64,000 bases of DNA from Actinomadura alba (GTDB lineage Bacteria > Actinomycetota > Actinomycetes > Streptosporangiales > Streptosporangiaceae): positions 62,001 through 126,000 of the forward strand of contig NZ_JABVEC010000001.1 in assembly GCF_014323705.1 (NCBI RefSeq). Direction: 5' to 3'. The translations under genes and the position numbers were made by a program. The notes under the pieces were generated by a model, which had not been told where the DNA came from, searched no databases, and saw only the letters and a list, made by a program, of their open reading frames with translations. This document shows positions 16,261 to 26,042 of the stretch, piece by piece; the stretch's first letter is position 1, and every line of letters starts with the position of its first letter.

Positions 16261-18020
16261 TCGCCACGGCCGGCCACGTCGACCACGGCAAGTCCACCCT
16301 GCTACGGGCGCTGACCGGAATGGAGCCCGACCGCTGGGAGGAAGAGCGCCGCCGCGGTCTCACCATCGACCTCGGTTTCGTCTGGACGACCGCACCCGAC
16401 CTGGCGTTCGTGGACGTCCCAGGGCACGAGCGGTTCCTCACCAACATGCTCGCCGGCGTGGGCCCGGTGCCCGCCGTGATGTTCGTGGTCGCCGCGGACG
16501 CCGGATGGCAGGCCCAGTCGCGGGAACACCTCGAGGTCCTCGACGCCCTCGGAATCCGGCATGGTGTGCTCGTGGTGACCCGGGCCGATCTGGCCGATCC
16601 CTCCGCGGCCCTCGGGCAGGCCGCCCAGAAGCTGTCCGGGACCGGCCTGGCCGGGGTGCCCGCCGTCGCGGTGAGCGCCACGACCGGAGCAGGCCTCCCG
16701 GAACTGCGTGACGAACTCGCCCGGATGGCCGCCCTGCTACCGGGTTCCGACCCTGACTCCGGTGTTCGGCTGTGGATCGATCGGGTGTTCACCATCACCG
16801 GGCGAGGCACCGTCGTCACCGGCACCCTCGGTGCGGGCACGGTACGAGTCGGTGATCGGCTCCGCATGGCGGGCAGCGATGAGGAGCTGCACGTTCGAGG
16901 GTTGCACACCCTTGAGCATCCGGTCGAGCAGGTCGATCCCCCGGCCAGGATCGCGATCAATGTGCGCGGCCGCGCCGCCGACGGGTTGCGCCGCGGAGAT
17001 GCGCTACTCACCCCCGGCCGCTGGCTCGACACCGAGATCTTCGACGTGCGGTCCAGCTCGGCCGACCGGACGCCTCCGCCCCGGCAGGTGACCTTCCATA
17101 CGGGCGCCGCCGCAATCCCCGCCACCGTCCGGCCACTCGGCGCGGACTTCTGCCGGATCACCCTCCGTCGGCCGCTGCCGCTGCGGGTCGGCGACCGGAC
17201 GCTGCTGCGCGATCCCGGTAGCCGCCGGATCTGGGACGCCACGGTCATGGACGTACGGCCACCGCGGCTTCAGCGGCGCGGCGCGGCCGCCCACCGCACC
17301 GCGCAACTGGGACAGGTCACTGGGACACCCGATGGAGCGGCCTTGGTACGTCTGCACGGACTGATCCGGCGAGCCGACCTGATCGCGATGGGAGTGAAGC
17401 CGCCTGCGGAACCGGTGACGAGCGACTGGGTGGCCGACCCCGAGCACTGGATCGCCCTTGGCGAACGCCTCACCCGAACCATCCAAGATCACGCGGTCCG
17501 GCAACCACACGACCCGGGCCTTTCCGTCGAAGCCGCCCGGCGGCAGCTCGACCTACCCGACCGCTCGCTGGTCGAGGCACTGGTCACAGGCACCCCGCTG
17601 CGGCTACGCCGCGGCAAGCTCTTCGCGCAGCAGGAGGTCCCGACTCTGCCTCCGGACCTCAGGCACGCCGTCGACACCGTCCGGGCCGAACTGGCCGACT
17701 CGCCATTCCGTGCCCCTCAAGCGGACCGCCTGACCGTCCTCGGCCTGCATACCCGCGCGCTGGCCACCGCGCACGCCGCACAGCTGCTGCTGCGCATCAC
17801 CGACGGCATCGTGCTGCTCCCCGACGCTGAGGAGCAGGCCGTACGCATCCTCGGCAAGCTTCCCCAGCCGTTCACCGTTACACAGGCGCGGCAGGCCCTC
17901 GACACCACCCGCCGAGTGGCACTGCCACTGCTGGAGTACCTGGACCGCCGTGGCCGTACGGTCCGGATCGATGACCTCCACCGGCGGCTACGTGAACACC
18001 GACCGCCGACCGGAGGATAA
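16251..18020 (+). CDS. selB: Selenocysteine-specific translation elongation factor
   Basis: 589 residues. The N-terminal GTPase has GHVDHGKSTL (G1), a RGLTIDLGF switch region, DVPGHERF (G3) and a VTRADL G4 variant, then EF-Tu-like domains II-III. The C-terminal ~200 residues contain winged-helix repeats (PDLRHAVDTVRAEL, then LPQPFTVTQARQAL) that bind the mRNA SECIS hairpin. SelB delivers Sec-tRNA to in-frame UGA codons. It starts inside the selA 3' end and ends 51 bp before tRNA-Sec. Confidence 0.96.
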
Positions 18021-18071
18021 GATCACCCGCGCGGTCGGGCGCCACTTTCCCCTGGGAGGCACCCGTCTCAA

Positions 18072-18164
18072 GGAGGCGAATGGGTGCCTGGTGGCCCCCC
18101 CGGTCTTCAAAACCGAGGTGACCGAGCAGCTCGGTCAGGCGGGTTCGATTCCCGTCCGCCTCCG
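18072..18164 (+). tRNA. selC: tRNA-Sec (anticodon TCA)
   Basis: A 93-base tRNA with the hallmarks of bacterial tRNA-Sec. It has an extended acceptor stem starting GGAGGCGA and closing with CCGCCTCC. The anticodon loop CTTCAAA carries the UCA anticodon for UGA. There is a long variable arm (GTGACCGAGCAGCTCGGTCA) and a T-arm GCGGGTTCGATTCCCGT. The discriminator is G; CCA is not encoded. It follows selB directly, giving a compact selA-selB-selC cluster. The eighth acceptor pair is A-C, a minor irregularity. Confidence 0.95.
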
Positions 18165-18191
18165 CTGCGCGGGCGTGATCGTGCAGTTGTG

Positions 18192-18231
18192 GGCGGTGCC
18201 GCGCCACAGCGACCGGGAGCGCGGCACCGCC
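18192..18231. terminator. Bidirectional terminator-like hairpin between selC and glyS
   Basis: GGCGGTGCCGCG (18192-18203) pairs perfectly with CGCGGCACCGCC (18220-18231) across a 16-base loop. It lies between the converging tRNA-Sec and glyS genes, 23 bp from the glyS stop. No T-run, as is common in GC-rich actinomycetes. Confidence 0.65.
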
Positions 18232-18253
18232 TCAGACAGCGAGAACGCGGAAT

Positions 18254-19642
18254 TCAGCAACCCACCAGCTGGGCGGCGAGGAAGGACTCGACCTGGCCGA
18301 TGGCGATCCGTTCCTGGTTCATCGAGTCGCGCTCCCGGACCGTCACCGCGTCGTCTTCCAGGGTGTCGAAGTCAACGGTGATGCAGTAGGGGGTGCCGAT
18401 CTCGTCCTGGCGGCGGTAACGGCGGCCGATCGCACCCGCGTCGTCGAAGTCGACGTTCCAGTTGCGGCGCAACTGCGCCGCGAGATCGCGCGCCTTCGGC
18501 GAGAGGTCCGCGTTGCGCGACAGCGGCAGCACGGCCGCCTTGACCGGGGCGAGCCGGTGGTCGAGCCGCATGACGGTGCGCTTCTCCAGTTTGCCTTTCG
18601 CGTTCGGCGCCTCGTCCTCGGCATAAGAGTCGATCATGAAGGTGAGGACGCAGCGGTCGACGCCGGCGGCCGGCTCGATGACGTACGGCACGAACCGTAG
18701 GTTGCGCTCCTGGTCGAAGAACGACAGGTCGGTGCCCGAGGCCTTGCCGTGCACCGTCAGGTCGTAGTCGGTGCGGTTGGCGATGCCCTCCAGCTCGCCC
18801 CACTGCGTGCCGGTGAAGTCGAAGCGGTACTCCACGTCGACCGTGCGCTTGGAGTAGTGCGACAGCTTCTCCTGCGGGTGCTCGTACAGCCGCAGGTTCT
18901 CCTTGCGGATGCCGAGGTCGACATACCACTGCATGCGCTGGTCGATCCAGTACTGGTGCCATTCCTCGTCGCCGCCCGGCTCGACGAAGAATTCCATCTC
19001 CATCTGCTCGAACTCGCGGGTGCGGAAGATGAAGTTGCCCGGGGTGATCTCGTTGCGGAACGACTTGCCGATCTGCCCGATGCCGAACGGGATCTTGCGG
19101 CGCGCGGACTGCTGGACGTTGAGGTAGTTGACGAAGATGCCCTGTGCGGTCTCGGGCCGCAGGTAGGCGAGGCCGGACTCGTCCTCGACCGGGCCGAGGT
19201 AGGTCTTGAGCAGCCCGTTGAACATCTTCGGCTCGGTGAAGGCGCCCTTGGTACCGCAGTTCGGGCAGCCCAGGTCGGCGAGGCCGTTCGCGGGCGGCCG
19301 GCCATGCCGTTCGACGTAGGCCTCTTCGAGGTGGTCGGCCCGGTAGCGCTTGTGGCAGGACTGGCACTCGGTGAGAGGGTCGACGAAGGCGTCGACGTGA
19401 CCGCTGGTCTGCCAGACCTCACGGGCGAGCACGACGCAGGAGTCGAGGCCGACCACGTCGTCGCGGCCCTGCACCATGGACTTCCACCACTGCCGCTTGA
19501 CGTTGTTCTTCAGCTCGACGCCGAGCGGCCCGTAGTCCCAGGACGCACGCAGCCCGCCGTAGATCTCACTCGACGGGTACACCAGACCTCGCCGCTTGGC
19601 GAGGCTGACGATCGTGTCCAACACGTCGGAACGACGGGCCAT
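18254..19642 (-). CDS. glyS: Glycine--tRNA ligase (class II, dimeric type)
   Basis: 462 residues, the eukaryotic/archaeal-like alpha2 glycyl-tRNA synthetase found in actinomycetes. Visible: [19 protein letters not shown] near residue 28, zinc-binding Cys pairs ([19 protein letters not shown]), motif 2 region [20 protein letters not shown] near 210, and an anticodon-binding C-terminus ([18 protein letters not shown]). Start ATG 19642 has GGAG 7 bases upstream; longer in-frame sequence upstream is non-coding. A TAAGCT at 19773-19768 could be the -10. No T-box was seen. Confidence 0.97.
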   Translation of the reverse strand: MARRSDVLDTIVSLAKRRGLVYPSSEIYGGLRASWDYGPLGVELKNNVKRQWWKSMVQGRDDVVGLDSCVVLAREVWQTSGHVDAFVDPLTECQSCHKRYRADHLEEAYVERHGRPPANGLADLGCPNCGTKGAFTEPKMFNGLLKTYLGPVEDESGLAYLRPETAQGIFVNYLNVQQSARRKIPFGIGQIGKSFRNEITPGNFIFRTREFEQMEMEFFVEPGGDEEWHQYWIDQRMQWYVDLGIRKENLRLYEHPQEKLSHYSKRTVDVEYRFDFTGTQWGELEGIANRTDYDLTVHGKASGTDLSFFDQERNLRFVPYVIEPAAGVDRCVLTFMIDSYAEDEAPNAKGKLEKRTVMRLDHRLAPVKAAVLPLSRNADLSPKARDLAAQLRRNWNVDFDDAGAIGRRYRRQDEIGTPYCITVDFDTLEDDAVTVRERDSMNQERIAIGQVESFLAAQLVGC

Positions 19643-19817
19643 GGCAGTTCTCCATCCGGCTGGCGGTCGGTGGGATTGGTCGCACGCATCTGAACCGCGC
19701 GGCTTCAGTGATCCCCGGTGGGCGCTCGGCCCGGCCGCCCGGCCGGATCCTGCGCCAATGGGGTCCCAGCTTAGGGCACATTCGCGCTCATGCGGGAGGT
19801 GACCTGTCAACGCGGGG

Positions 19818-21176
19818 TCAGTGGACGAGCCCGTCGATGATGTTGCTGTCGATATTGATCGTGACGCCGCCGTGTCGCTCCTTGTGCCCGCCCCGGTACT
19901 GCTTGATCCGGCGGTGGGGGTGCCACCACGTGTCCGGGATGTAGGGATCGCCGTACACGTCGGCCTTGCGGTTCCAGTGGGCGAACCAGATCGCCTTCGG
20001 CTTGGTGACGCCCTTGGCCAGGCCGAGGTCCATGATCCCGGAGGCCACGCTGCTGTAGACGCCCGAGCGGTAATGGCGCCGGTGGAGCCCGCGGCTCCAC
20101 TCGTGCAGGAACCGCAGCACGTCCTCGCGGCACCTCGTCTTGCGGCTGTCGTATGCCTCCATGTCGAAGTAGATCGGGGCGCGGCGGCCGATGCCGAGGG
20201 CCTTCGCCCGCCGTACGGCGTCGTAGGCCGACAGCCGTCCCTCGGTGGCCGGCCGCTCCATCGTGTAGCCGTCCTGGTAGCGCTTGTTGCACGGTGCCTG
20301 AAGGCCGACGTAGGTCGGGATCAGCCGGTAGCCCATCCGCCGTACCGACCGCACCCAGCTCCTGGTGAGGTGGTTCTGCGAGCAGCCACGGGCGGCGCCG
20401 CCGATGTAGATGTTGGCGATCCGGTAGGTGCGGCGCCAGGCCCGCATCGCCCGCAGCGAGGGGGCCGTACAGGTGTCGAAGCCCCGTCCGGTCGTCCACG
20501 GCCGGCGCCTCACCGGGCGCCCGGCGGTTGCGGCGGTACGGGTGGCGGCGGGGGCGGTAGAGGTGCGGGCGGTGGTGGCGGCGGTAGTGGCGGTAGTGGC
20601 GGGTCCGCCGGAGAAGAACGCCGGACCCGGCCACCAGGGTGCCCGCTCGCTTCCGCGTAACGCCCGTTCGACCGTGCCGCGGTCCGAGCCGTAGGTCGCC
20701 GTGACCATCACCCCAGCGTCGTGGAGCGGCAGCCGGATCTCGCGCTCGATGCCGCCGGGCAGGGCGGACCCGGCCGCCGACATGCTCTGCGGGGCCGCCC
20801 CGCGCCGTCCTCCGGAGGTCCGGCCGAGCACCCTCTCGATCTCTGCGCGCGCCTCGGTGCCCGGGCCGAAGGCCGGCGGGATCGGCTCGATGTGCAGTGC
20901 CTCGGTGCGGCCGACGACGCGGGCGGGGCACTGCTGCTCCGCGCCGGGCCGACCGAGATAGACCGCGTGCCGGTCGAACCGCACGCAGCGGCCCGGCTCC
21001 CGGTCGAGCCGGTACACGGGCCATCCGGCCGGTACGGGCAGCCGCAGGCCGCCGTACTGGATCGTCTTCGTGGCCGGGCCGCGGCCGGGCTGCGAAGCGG
21101 GCGGTGAGCGGTCCGACGCCACCAGCGCGGCCGCCGCGATCCAGAGGGTCACGGTCAGTGCGACGGCACGGCGCAT
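19818..21176 (-). CDS. Secreted DUF1906 (glycoside hydrolase-like) protein
   Basis: About 452 residues: a short signal peptide ([21 protein letters not shown]), a ~150-residue N-terminal domain of unknown type, an Ala/Thr/Arg low-complexity linker near residues 195-225, and a C-terminal DUF1906 TIM-barrel domain ([48 protein letters not shown]). DUF1906 domains resemble cell-wall lytic glycoside hydrolases; the acidic pair in YFDMEAY would sit at the active site. Start ATG 21176 is chosen for the GGGGGG run 5 bases upstream; GTG/ATG 3-6 bases earlier are alternatives. Confidence 0.88.
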   Translation of the reverse strand: MRRAVALTVTLWIAAAALVASDRSPPASQPGRGPATKTIQYGGLRLPVPAGWPVYRLDREPGRCVRFDRHAVYLGRPGAEQQCPARVVGRTEALHIEPIPPAFGPGTEARAEIERVLGRTSGGRRGAAPQSMSAAGSALPGGIEREIRLPLHDAGVMVTATYGSDRGTVERALRGSERAPWWPGPAFFSGGPATTATTAATTARTSTAPAATRTAATAGRPVRRRPWTTGRGFDTCTAPSLRAMRAWRRTYRIANIYIGGAARGCSQNHLTRSWVRSVRRMGYRLIPTYVGLQAPCNKRYQDGYTMERPATEGRLSAYDAVRRAKALGIGRRAPIYFDMEAYDSRKTRCREDVLRFLHEWSRGLHRRHYRSGVYSSVASGIMDLGLAKGVTKPKAIWFAHWNRKADVYGDPYIPDTWWHPHRRIKQYRGGHKERHGGVTINIDSNIIDGLVH

Positions 21177-21336
21177 CATCACCCCCCGGGACCCGTGATC
21201 TCAGCCTTGATCGCCAGGTCGGCGGGAACTCAAACGAACAGGCCGGCGACTCGCGCAGATCTTTCCCTGCGGGATGCGCCCGGTTGACCCGCGACTGGCC
21301 GGGGACGGGACCACGGCCGGCCGAACCGGCCCCCGC

Positions 21337-21627
21337 TCAGTGCGGCTCGGCCGCCACGATCTCGTAGGCGCCCGGCTCGTCGATGGCGAGCGTCGAGAGC
21401 GGGATGAAGGCCATCCGCACGTCGTCGGTCCCGAGTGCCCTGCGGTAGAACCCGGCGCCGTCCCACTCGGTGACGAGGGCCCACAGCGTCGGATCGTCGA
21501 GGGTGCGACCGAGCCGGCCGTACCGGTGGCCGGGACAGGCCGACAGCGCCTGCAGCACCGCGCTCGCCTGGTCGGTGAAGGTCGCGGAGTCCTCGATGGG
21601 CACGTGGCAGCGGGTTATGGCGATCAC
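21337..21627 (-). CDS. Antibiotic biosynthesis monooxygenase (ABM)-fold protein
   Basis: 96 residues, a typical single ABM/dimeric alpha-beta barrel domain: begins MIAITRCHVP, with DQASAVLQALSACPGHRYGRLGRT and LWALVTEWDGAGFYRRAL in the expected positions. Such domains act as cofactor-free monooxygenases or as structural dimers. GTG 21627 has a GAGGA just upstream. Divergent from the DUF6703 gene. Substrate unknown. Confidence 0.85.
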   Translation of the reverse strand: MIAITRCHVPIEDSATFTDQASAVLQALSACPGHRYGRLGRTLDDPTLWALVTEWDGAGFYRRALGTDDVRMAFIPLSTLAIDEPGAYEIVAAEPH

Positions 21628-21727
21628 GTCCTCATCCTGGCAGCGTGGCCGCGTACCTTTGACCCGGGGCCGCCTTCGAGCACGGCGGGCCCTCGATTGG
21701 ACGAGCGGCGAAAACGAACGGTGGGCG

Positions 21728-22066
21728 ATGGGTACCAGAGAGTCGGGCGCGGGTGGGCGTGATCCTCGGGCGGACGGCGCGGGCGGGTTCCGAGCCGAGG
21801 TCGAACGGCGCAGCGCGACCCTCGTGGTCTTCCTGCACCGCCTGCCGCGCTGGACCCTCCTGGTCGCGATCTTCGCGGTCCTGGCCGTCGGCATGCTCGG
21901 CACGGGCTGGCTCGGGGCGTCGGCGCTGCTCGTGCTCGCCTCGTTCCTGGCCTGGTTCGCGTTCCTGAACTGGCCGACGCTGGACGCCTCCGGGAAGCTG
22001 CTCAGGATCGCCGGTGTGGGCGTTCTGCTGGCCTTCGCGGTAGATCACGCGCTCGGCGTGTTTTGA
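21728..22066 (+). CDS. DUF6703-like small membrane protein
   Basis: 112 residues: a polar Gly/Arg-rich N-terminus of about 35 residues, then three hydrophobic segments (WTLLVAIFAVLAVGML, SALLVLASFLAWFAFL, GVGVLLAFAVDHALG). It matches the small actinobacterial DUF6703 family in size and layout; function unknown. Its TGA stop (22064-22066) lies within the Zur operator of the znu operon. Confidence 0.78.
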   Translation: MGTRESGAGGRDPRADGAGGFRAEVERRSATLVVFLHRLPRWTLLVAIFAVLAVGMLGTGWLGASALLVLASFLAWFAFLNWPTLDASGKLLRIAGVGVLLAFAVDHALGVF

Positions 22067-22078
22067 CAATCGTTTTCA
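22064..22078 (+). promoter_or_regulatory. Zur operator of znuACB-zur
   Basis: TGACAATCGTTTTCA; read on the opposite strand it is TGAAAACGATTGTCA, a near-perfect match to the actinobacterial Zur box TGAAAACGATTTTCA. It overlaps TTGACA (22063-22068), a consensus -35. With CACACT (22087-22092, spacer 18) as -10, transcription would start at about 22099, the znuA GTG. Zinc-loaded Zur bound here would block the -35 region. The regulator gene is the last of the operon. Confidence 0.88.
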
Positions 22079-22098
22079 TCTTCATTCACACTAATACG

Positions 22099-23067
22099 GT
22101 GATTAGCTCTCGTAATGTCCGACGTATGGTCTCAAGTACCGCACTCGCGGTCACCGCGCTGACCCTGACGGCCGCCTGCAGCGGCAATCCAGGCTCCGCG
22201 ACGGCGAGCGCCGGCAGAACCGAAGTGATCGGCGCCTTCTACCCGATGGTCTGGATCGCCGAGCGGGTCGGCGGAGCCGACGTCTCGGTCCGTGGGCTCA
22301 CCAAGCCCGGCGCCGAGCCCCATGATCTCGAGCTCACCCCGCGCCAGATCGCCGACGTCGGCAAGGCGAAGTTCGTCGTGTACGTCAAGGGCGTGCAGCC
22401 CGCCGTCGACGAAGCGGTGGCCCAGCACGCCAAGGACCGTTCACTCGACGCGGCGAGCGTGGTGAAGACGCTTCCGCTGACGGCCGAGGAGTCGGAGGCC
22501 GAGCACGCCGGGGAGGAGCACAGCGAGGAGGGACACGGCCACGAGACCTCGTACGACCCGCACATCTGGCTGGACCCGAGCCGCCTGGCGACCATCGCGA
22601 CCACGCTCGGCGAGCGGCTCGCGGCCGCCGATCCCGCGCACGCGGCCGGCTACCGCGCCAACGCCGCGTCGGTCGCCGGAGAGCTCGGGGCGCTGGACAA
22701 GGAGTTCGCCGCCGGCCTGCGGCAGTGCTCCCAGAAGACCTTCGTGACCGCGCACGCGGCCTTCGGTTACCTCGCCGACCGCTACGGCATGAAGCAGGTG
22801 CCCATCGCCGGCGTCGACCCACAGAACGAGCCGTCACCGAAGCGACTGGCCGAGCTCACCCGGGTCGTGCGCGACAACAAGGTCTCGACGATCTTCACGG
22901 AGACGCTGGTGAGCCCGAAGGTGGCGCAGACGCTGGCCAAGGAGGCCGGAGTCCGGACCGCCTCGCTCGACCCGCTCGAGGGAGTGGCCGAGGGTTCCAA
23001 GGACGACTACCTTTCCGTCATGCGTCGCAATCTGCAGGCGCTCCGCACCGCGTCGAGCTGCACATGA
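22099..23067 (+). CDS. znuA: Zinc ABC transporter substrate-binding lipoprotein
   Basis: About 322 residues. Lipoprotein signal with a basic start (ISSRNVRR), hydrophobic core and lipobox LTAAC (Cys at about residue 27). The ZnuA domain has GAFYPMVWIAERVGG, a His-rich acidic loop (EEHSEEGHGHE) before the metal ligand DPHIWLDP, a second ligand in VTAHAAFGYLADRYG, and a final acidic ligand region near DPLEGV. GTG 22099 is preferred over ATG 22126 because the latter loses the positively charged n-region. No ribosome site is present, and the predicted transcription start coincides with the GTG, so the mRNA may be leaderless. Confidence 0.93.
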   Translation: MISSRNVRRMVSSTALAVTALTLTAACSGNPGSATASAGRTEVIGAFYPMVWIAERVGGADVSVRGLTKPGAEPHDLELTPRQIADVGKAKFVVYVKGVQPAVDEAVAQHAKDRSLDAASVVKTLPLTAEESEAEHAGEEHSEEGHGHETSYDPHIWLDPSRLATIATTLGERLAAADPAHAAGYRANAASVAGELGALDKEFAAGLRQCSQKTFVTAHAAFGYLADRYGMKQVPIAGVDPQNEPSPKRLAELTRVVRDNKVSTIFTETLVSPKVAQTLAKEAGVRTASLDPLEGVAEGSKDDYLSVMRRNLQALRTASSCT

Positions 23068-23837
23068 GCGGTGCCGTGTTCACGATGACCGGCGGCCGCG
23101 TGCGGCTGGACGGCAAGGACGTGCTCAAGGACATCGACCTGCGGGTCGCGCCCGGCGACGTGCTCGCGGTGCTCGGCCCGAACGGGTCGGGCAAGTCCAC
23201 GCTGATCCGGGCCCTGCTCGGCCTGGTGCCCATGGCGGCCGGCCGGACCGAGATCTACGGCTCGACACCGGCCCGCTTCCGCGACTGGAAGCGCGTCGGC
23301 TACGTCCCGCAGCGCCTGACCGTGGGCGGCGGGGTGCCCGCCACGGTGCGCGAGGTCGTCGCGTCGGGCCGGATCGCGCGCCAGTCGCGGTTCCGCCCGT
23401 CCTCGAAGGCCGACCGGGCAGCGGTCGACCGAGCCCTGGCCGCCGTCGACCTCGCCGACCGCGCGCGCGATCCGGCGCACCGCCTGTCCGGCGGCCAGCA
23501 GCAGCGGGTGCTCATCGCCCGGGCGCTGGCCGGTGAGCCCGACGCGTTCGTCATGGACGAGCCCACCGCCGGCGTCGACTCCGCGAGCCAGGCCGCCCTC
23601 GCCGCCACGCTGAGCCGGCTCACCGCCGAGGGCCGTACGGTCGTGCTGGTCGCACACGAGCTCGGCCCACTGGAGCCCCTGATCACCCGTGCCGTCGTCC
23701 TCGAGACGGGGCGGGTCGTGCACGACGGCGCTCCGCCACAGCCCGAGGGCGCCTGTGCCCTGCCCGGGCATCAGCACGTCCACCCGCATGCAAGAGACCC
23801 TGAGACCGCCGCCATCGCGTCCTGGGATCCCACGTGA
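23064..23837 (+). CDS. znuC: Zinc ABC transporter ATP-binding protein
   Basis: 257 residues. Walker A GPNGSGKST at about residue 40, Q-loop YVPQRL, signature LSGGQQQR, Walker B AFVMDEPTAGVD and the switch His in LVAHEL. It energises zinc uptake through ZnuB. The ATG overlaps the znuA stop (ATGA). The C-terminus has a His-containing tail (HQHVHPH) that may bind metal, unusual for the ATPase. Confidence 0.95.
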   Translation: MSGAVFTMTGGRVRLDGKDVLKDIDLRVAPGDVLAVLGPNGSGKSTLIRALLGLVPMAAGRTEIYGSTPARFRDWKRVGYVPQRLTVGGGVPATVREVVASGRIARQSRFRPSSKADRAAVDRALAAVDLADRARDPAHRLSGGQQQRVLIARALAGEPDAFVMDEPTAGVDSASQAALAATLSRLTAEGRTVVLVAHELGPLEPLITRAVVLETGRVVHDGAPPQPEGACALPGHQHVHPHARDPETAAIASWDPT

Positions 23838-23853
23838 CCAGGAGAGACCGACC

Positions 23854-24699
23854 GTGATCGAGATCCTGCAGTTCGACTTCATGCGCGTCGCCCTCGTCCT
23901 GGCGGTGCTCATGGGGCTCACCGCGCCGGCGATCGGCACGTTCATCGTGCAGCGCCGGCTGGCCCTGCTCGGGGACGGCATCGGGCACGTGGCGCTCACC
24001 GGTGTCGGGTTCGGTCTGCTGACCAGCACCTCCCCGATCCTCGGCGCCGTGGTGGTCTCGGCCCTCGGCGCGGTGGCGATCGAGGTGCTGCGCGCGCGGA
24101 GCCGGACGGGCGGCGACGTGGCCCTGGCGCTGCTGTTCTACGGCGGGCTGTCCGGCGGGGTCATCCTCACCAGCCTGTCCAGCGGCAACGGGTCCGGGCT
24201 ACAGGCCTATCTCTTCGGGTCGATCGCCAGCGTGTCGCGCGGCGACCTCTATGTGGTCATGGGGCTGGCCATCGCGGTGCTGGCCATCGTGGTCGTGTTC
24301 GGGCGCGAGCTGTTCCTGCTGTGCCAGGACGAGGAGGTGGCCCGCGCGTCCGGGCTGCCGGTGCGCTTCCTCAGCCTGCTCATCGCCGTGACGGCCGCCG
24401 TGACCGTCGTGATCGCCATGCGGGCCATAGGATTGCTGCTCGTGAGCGCCCTCATGGTGGTGCCGGTCGCCGCCGCGCAGCAGCTGACACGGGGCTTCAA
24501 GAGCACCATGCTCGTCGCGATGGCGATCGGTGTACTGTCTGCGGTGGCCGGGCTCGTGGGATCATTCGAATACAGTGTGCCACCGGGCCCCTCGATCGTC
24601 ATGTTCGCGATGACCGTGTTCGTCGCCGCGGTACTCGGCGGAATACTCATGCGGCGGCGTGGCAGGCCCGATGACCAGAAGGCGGAGGTGACGGGATGA
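23854..24699 (+). CDS. znuB: Zinc ABC transporter permease
   Basis: 281 residues with about eight hydrophobic spans, the ABC-3 permease family. Characteristic stretches: MGLTAPAIGTFIVQRRLALLGDGIGHVAL near residue 20 and AMRAIGLLLVSALMVVPVAAAQ near residue 190. GTG 23854 has GGAGA 9 bases upstream, 16 bp after znuC. It forms the membrane channel of the zinc importer. Confidence 0.95.
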   Translation: MIEILQFDFMRVALVLAVLMGLTAPAIGTFIVQRRLALLGDGIGHVALTGVGFGLLTSTSPILGAVVVSALGAVAIEVLRARSRTGGDVALALLFYGGLSGGVILTSLSSGNGSGLQAYLFGSIASVSRGDLYVVMGLAIAVLAIVVVFGRELFLLCQDEEVARASGLPVRFLSLLIAVTAAVTVVIAMRAIGLLLVSALMVVPVAAAQQLTRGFKSTMLVAMAIGVLSAVAGLVGSFEYSVPPGPSIVMFAMTVFVAAVLGGILMRRRGRPDDQKAEVTG

Positions 24700-25079
24700 C
24701 GACTACACGCCGCGAGGCCGTACGCCGGGTACTCGCCGCCAACGAGGGGTTCCGCAGCGCGCAGGACATCTTCGCCGACCTGCGCGCGGACGGGTCCAAG
24801 ATCGGCCTTACCACCGTCTACCGGGCCCTGCAGGCCCTGAGCGACTCCGGCGAGGTCGACGTCCTGCGCACCAACGACGGTGAGGCCGTCTACCGCGCGT
24901 GCGCAACCGAGCAGCACCACCACCACCTCGTGTGCCGGTCCTGCGGCCGCACCGTCGAGGTCGAGGGCCCCACGGTCGAACGCTGGGCCGAGTCGATCGG
25001 CAAGGAGCACGGTTTCACCGAGGTCACCCACACGGTGGAGGTCTTCGGCACCTGCCCCGCCTGCGCCGGAAGCGCGTGA
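24696..25079 (+). CDS. zur: Fur-family zinc uptake regulator
   Basis: 127 residues. N-terminal winged helix (FRSAQDIFADLRADG, then IGLTTVYRALQALSDSGEVD) and C-terminal zinc/dimer domain with HHHHLVCRSCGRTVEVEG and GTCPACAG, the two CxxC pairs of the structural zinc site. It represses its own operon through the box at 22064-22078 when zinc is replete. Start ATG overlaps the znuB TGA. Family context (znu operon plus a Zur-type box) favours Zur over Fur or PerR. Confidence 0.95.
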   Translation: MTTTRREAVRRVLAANEGFRSAQDIFADLRADGSKIGLTTVYRALQALSDSGEVDVLRTNDGEAVYRACATEQHHHHLVCRSCGRTVEVEGPTVERWAESIGKEHGFTEVTHTVEVFGTCPACAGSA

Positions 25080-25100
25080 CCCCTCGCGATCGTTTGGGGA

Positions 25101-25220
25101 TCATCGCTCGATCGAGTGGCGGTACATGAGGTGGCGCCGCCACGGCCGATGGCCCAGCCGGCCGTAGAAGTCCTCCGGGACCGTCCAGTCGATGAGGCAG
25201 GTTCGGACGCCCCGGATGCG
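25101..25220 (-). pseudogene. C-terminal remnant of a GNAT acetyltransferase
   Basis: Directly after, and in frame with, the uppS stop codon, 39 codons read RIRGVRTCLIDWTVPEDFY, then GRLGHRPWRRHLMYR and a stop. The pattern DFYxRLGxxPWxRxLMYR is the usual end of a GNAT acyltransferase. The rest of the gene is absent, so this is a decayed fragment left at the end of the recO-uppS unit. Confidence 0.6.
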
Positions 25221-26042
25221 CTATCCGGCGGAGCGTCCGGCCGGTGCCGGGAACGGCGGCGGTTCGACCGGGTTGGGCAGCGCGCCGCCGTAACGGCGGT
25301 CGCGGCCGGCGAAGATCTCGCACGCGTGCCACAGGTGCCGCCGGTCGAAGTCCGGCCATAGCGTGTCCAGGAACACCATTTCGGCGTAGGCCGACTGCCA
25401 GAGCAGGAAGTTGGACACCCGCTGCTCCCCCGATGACCGGACGAACAGATCCACATCGGGGATGTCCGGCTCGTCCAGGTAACGCGCGAAGACCTTTTCA
25501 CTGATCTTGTCGGGGTTCAGCTTTCCGGCCGCGACGTCGCGCGCGATCGCCGCCGCGGCGTCCGCGATCTCGGCCCGTCCCCCGTAGTTCACGCAGAACT
25601 GCAGCGTCAGCACGTCGTTGTCGCGGGTCATCCGCTCGGCGTCCTCGAGCTCCTTGATCACACTGCGCCACAGCTTCGGCCGCCGACCGGCCCAGCGGAC
25701 CCGTACGCCCATCTCGTTCAGCTGGTCGCGCCGGCGCCGGATGACCTCGCGGTTGAAGCCCATGAGAAAGCGCACCTCGTCCGGGGAACGCCGCCAGTTC
25801 TCGGTGGAGAAGGCGAACGTCGAGACGTTCTTGATCCCGAGCTCGATGGCGCCCATGAGCACGTCGAACAGCGAGTGCTCGCCCATCTTGTGGCCGTCGA
25901 TGCGCGGCAGCCCGCGATCCTTGGCCCAGCGGCCGTTCCCGTCCATGATGATGGCGACATGCCGGGGCACGAGATCCTTCGGGATCTCCGGTGGCCGGGC
26001 ACCACTCGCATGTGGTTCCGGGGGGCGTACCTGGTGGCTCAA
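25221..26042 (-). CDS. uppS: Isoprenyl transferase (undecaprenyl/polyprenyl diphosphate synthase)
   Basis: 273 residues. cis-Prenyltransferase that extends farnesyl diphosphate to the long lipid carrier of peptidoglycan synthesis. The catalytic Asp and phosphate-binding loop are [17 protein letters not shown] near residue 31; also [20 protein letters not shown] and the C-terminal [20 protein letters not shown] with the Mg/IPP-binding residues. TTG 26042 is chosen: GGAG is 5 bases upstream, and it overlaps the recO stop, giving coupling. The longer frame upstream lies inside recO. Confidence 0.95.
   Translation of the reverse strand: MSHQVRPPEPHASGARPPEIPKDLVPRHVAIIMDGNGRWAKDRGLPRIDGHKMGEHSLFDVLMGAIELGIKNVSTFAFSTENWRRSPDEVRFLMGFNREVIRRRRDQLNEMGVRVRWAGRRPKLWRSVIKELEDAERMTRDNDVLTLQFCVNYGGRAEIADAAAAIARDVAAGKLNPDKISEKVFARYLDEPDIPDVDLFVRSSGEQRVSNFLLWQSAYAEMVFLDTLWPDFDRRHLWHACEIFAGRDRRYGGALPNPVEPPPFPAPAGRSAG

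Noticed and set aside
19774-19810. TTGACA near 19810-19805 as the glyS -35
   Set aside because: Spacing to the best -10 (TAAGCT) is 31 bases, too long for a sigma-70-type promoter.
19643-19817. T-box riboswitch upstream of glyS
   Set aside because: No conserved T-box sequence (AGGGTGGNACCGCG) or specifier-loop structure could be found.
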